DNA of 64,000 nt from an uncultured Clostridia bacterium (GTDB lineage Bacteria > Bacillota > Clostridia > Christensenellales > UBA1242): the NCBI GenBank assembly GCA_934772045.1, contig CAKVMH010000003.1:138478-202477 (forward strand), read 5' to 3'. Below the pieces are notes generated by a model. That model worked only from the letters and a program-made list of their open reading frames with translations, was not told the origin of the DNA and ran no database searches. Numbering within the stretch: position 1 is the first letter of the stretch; every line of letters starts with the position of its first letter. A program made the position numbers and the translations under genes. Shown here one piece after another: positions 62,558 to 64,000 of this stretch.

Positions 62558-63524
62558 TTTTCCCCTCCATTAAACGCTCTAATATTTGCACAGCATTTAA
62601 ACTGGCACCTTTCCTTAAATTGTCTGCACACACCACCATGCTAAAACAATTTTTTTGTGTTTTATGTGCTTTAAGCCTGCCAACAAACACATCATCACAA
62701 TTGTTGGCAAATATTGGCATTGGTGGGGTGGAGTCGCTAAAATTAACGCCAGCTGATTGCATAAGCGCGTTTTTAATTTGTTTTAATTTACAGTCCTTTT
62801 TTGTGGTAAAGCAAATACTTACGCCATGGCAGTTTTCAACCGGAATTCTGACACATGTTGCAATAATGTTCGTGTCGTAAAGGTGCAGTATTTTTTTTGT
62901 TTCAAAAATCATTTTATTTTCTTCTGTGCTGTAATTTTGTTTGTCAATTCCGCCAATGTAAGGAATGAAATTGTTGCAAATAGGATAATCTAACTTTTTT
63001 AACTTGCTTAAACTTGTTGTGTGAATGTCGTTTAATGCCAATTTCCCAGCACCACTAACCGCTTGATAAGTTGAATAGACAATGTCCTTTAAACCATATT
63101 TCTTGCTTATAATGTTTAATGCAACCACACTTTGCGCTGTTGAACAATTAGGGTTGCAAATAATGTTACTTTTGCCGATGTCTGAAAAATTGATTTCAGG
63201 CACAATAAGCGGAAAACTCGCCCTGAAATACGATGAAAAATCAATAACTTTTGTGCCTTTATTAGCTAAGTATTCCACAAATTGTTTGCTTACTTGCTCT
63301 TTAACACACATAAGGGCATAGTCTAACTTCTGTTTTGATATGTTGCTTTTGTTAAGTTCTTCAACAATATATTTTTTGTTGCCTAACTTTATCTTTTTAC
63401 CTGCATTTTTCTTGCTTGCAAAAAGGAAAAAATTGTTGCAAAGCAAATTACGTTGCATAATAATTTCCAAAGTTTTACGACCAACCAAACCAGTCGCGCC
63501 AACAATAGCGATATTTTTATTCAT
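62547..63524 (-). CDS. asd: Aspartate-semialdehyde dehydrogenase
   Basis: A 325-residue enzyme making aspartate semialdehyde from aspartyl phosphate. NADP loop VGATGLVGRKTLEI near the start, the catalytic cysteine in NPNCSTAQS (about residue 123), and IRIPVENCHG-type segment TCVRIPVENCHGVS. I chose the ATG at 63524; an upstream in-frame GTG lies inside the AAAGGTG Shine-Dalgarno sequence. First gene of the operon. No lysine riboswitch is visible in the ~75 bases upstream. Confidence 0.95.
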   Translation of the reverse strand: MNKNIAIVGATGLVGRKTLEIIMQRNLLCNNFFLFASKKNAGKKIKLGNKKYIVEELNKSNISKQKLDYALMCVKEQVSKQFVEYLANKGTKVIDFSSYFRASFPLIVPEINFSDIGKSNIICNPNCSTAQSVVALNIISKKYGLKDIVYSTYQAVSGAGKLALNDIHTTSLSKLKKLDYPICNNFIPYIGGIDKQNYSTEENKMIFETKKILHLYDTNIIATCVRIPVENCHGVSICFTTKKDCKLKQIKNALMQSAGVNFSDSTPPMPIFANNCDDVFVGRLKAHKTQKNCFSMVVCADNLRKGASLNAVQILERLMEGKNEV

Positions 63525-63619
63525 AATCACCTTTTAAACTTGCATTTGCCAGTTTAATTTTTTAAATGAATTTATTATAAAAATTGTGCAAACCATATGC
63601 TCTTAACAAAACTGAAATG

Positions 63620-63696
63620 CTCGCTTAATACTCGGTTTTTCCTTATCCCGCAAAATCTAATGTTTTTGTGGGAGCCCTATGCGTTGGTTCTATCCT
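63620..63696 (+). repeat. 77-bp direct repeat, copy 1
   Basis: Identical over 77 bases to 63924-64000. Contains the hairpin TCCCGCAAAA/TTTTTGTGGGA. The period of the two copies is 304 bp. Confidence 0.9.
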
Positions 63697-63701
63697 TACA
63701 A

Positions 63702-63740
63702 TAAAAAAACACCCAACTCAAAACAAGTTTGAATTGGGGT
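63702..63740 (-). terminator. Terminator-like hairpin
   Basis: Stem CCCAACTCAAA/TTTGAATTGGG (712-722, 728-738, one mismatch); T-run on the minus strand (complement of 63702-63709). Confidence 0.65.
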
Positions 63741-63843
63741 CCCCAACAAAGCCAAATGAAATGGGTTTGTAGGGGAACGAGAAAGTCAAGTGTAAGTGCG
63801 ACATTTTGTGTTTTTTGCTAAAAACACAAGTCGCTAAAACTTG
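63733..63843 (-). repeat. tRNA-downstream repeat element, copy 2
   Basis: Inverted copy of the 41509-41623 element with the same three hairpins. On its own strand it begins 13 bases after the CCA of the tRNA-Gln fragment. Confidence 0.75.
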
Positions 63844-63856
63844 AACTTTCGAGTTT

Positions 63857-63881
63857 TGGCTGGGGTAGTTGGATTCGAACC
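63857..63881 (-). pseudogene. 3' fragment of a tRNA-Gln-like gene
   Basis: On the minus strand GGTTCGAATCC-AAC, then TACCCCA, discriminator G and CCA form the 3' half of the T-arm and acceptor of a tRNA with a TGGGGTA acceptor start, as in tRNA-Gln. The 5' half of the T-stem (CGCGG) no longer pairs and no anticodon or D-arm lies upstream. Confidence 0.6.
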
Positions 63882-63923
63882 GCGTCAAAACTCTCGTCTT
63901 TGCGGATTTGCTTGTCGCAAATT

Positions 63924-64000
63924 CTCGCTTAATACTCGGTTTTTCCTTATCCCGCAAAATCTAATGTTTTTGTGGGAGCCCTATGCGTTGGTTCTATCCT
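63924..64000 (+). repeat. 77-bp direct repeat, copy 2, reaching the window edge
   Basis: Matches 63620-63696 base for base and is cut by the window, so the repeat may be longer. Confidence 0.9.

Larger units (their letters stand above)
63525..64000. other. Repeat-rich region at the right edge
   Basis: 476 bp without a gene. It holds the asd leader, two copies of a 77-bp direct repeat, a terminator hairpin, copy 2 of the tRNA-downstream element and a tRNA-Gln 3' fragment. The reading frame across 63718-63957 is not a credible gene. Confidence 0.7.

Noticed and set aside
63525..63600. Lysine riboswitch before asd
   Set aside because: The leader before asd is short and AT-rich, with no multi-stem structure of the size expected for an L-box.
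63620..63696. A tRNA gene in the 77-bp repeat
   Set aside because: It has a stem-loop but no acceptor, D-arm or T-arm pattern.
63718..63957. 79-residue coding frame on the minus strand
   Set aside because: It crosses the terminator, the repeat element and the tRNA fragment, and reads as noise.

Overview
The window comes from a low-GC bacterium that uses the standard genetic code (TGA ends many genes here). Its gene content points to an anaerobic, spore-forming lineage of Firmicutes, probably an uncultured clostridium. It has spoVB, a yabP-yabQ-divIC-type operon, minD followed by a spoIVFB-like protease and rplU-prp-rpmA in the Bacillus order, a large Firmicute-type SRP RNA, an L27 with a cleavable N-terminal extension, an LtaS-type enzyme and a single-chain pyruvate:ferredoxin oxidoreductase. 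The genus cannot be named from this sequence alone.

Layout. 1-8.3 kb (mostly minus): a truncated surface lipoprotein, an ABC exporter operon whose ATPase is fused to a YwaF-like membrane domain, a phosphopantetheinyl transferase and a tRNA-dihydrouridine synthase. 8.6-13.5 kb (plus): spoVB, an HU protein, a run of nested hairpins, and a type II restriction-modification pair with foreign codon use. 13.6-17.6 kb (minus): tadA, an M14 peptidase and a CPBP-CPBP-rlmH operon. 17.8-20.1 kb: a stand-alone GlmU acetyltransferase-like domain, then yabP-yabQ-divIC-like-cmk. 20.3-31.1 kb: a 3605-residue lipoprotein with GLUG-type repeats. 31.2-33.7 kb: queH, alr and a YugP protease. 34.2-36.9 kb: a membrane-anchored coiled-coil protein ending in nine AT-hooks. 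37-41.1 kb: a divergent XRE/59-residue ORF module, a DUF1858 protein, an SPFH/zinc-ribbon protein and an LtaS-like sulfatase. 41.2-41.7 kb: tRNA-Asn followed by a hairpin-rich repeat. 41.7-47 kb: truA, PFOR and a TraX-like protein. 47.1-48.8 kb: two accessory genes, then the SRP RNA gene with a three-unit tandem array behind it. 49-51.5 kb: HEPN-CBS, an RlmI-like methyltransferase and an RluA-type synthase. 51.8-57.8 kb: Ppx-like, MreB-like, minD, MinE-like, spoIVFB-like, rplU, prp and rpmA. 57.9-58.1 kb: a 44-bp tandem repeat. 58-59.7 kb: a membrane protein and an XRE-membrane protein. 59.9-63.5 kb: asd-dapA-dapB-lysC (minus), the aspartate-to-dihydrodipicolinate branch that makes lysine and diaminopimelate for the cell wall. 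The right edge holds repeats and a 3' tRNA-Gln fragment.

The most interesting signals are (i) the membrane protein with nine AT-hooks, a possible chromosome-membrane tether; (ii) a tandem array of 30-nt conserved blocks behind the SRP RNA gene, each capped by a different terminator hairpin; (iii) a Ppx-like/MreB-like gene pair that both lost the usual phosphate-loop residues, next to MinD and a MinE-like protein without the membrane-targeting N terminus; (iv) repeated consensus promoters placed so that transcription should begin at the start codon (leaderless mRNAs); (v) a dispersed hairpin family with a compensatory base change; and (vi) an operator that exactly fills a promoter spacer and controls a 59-residue ORF.
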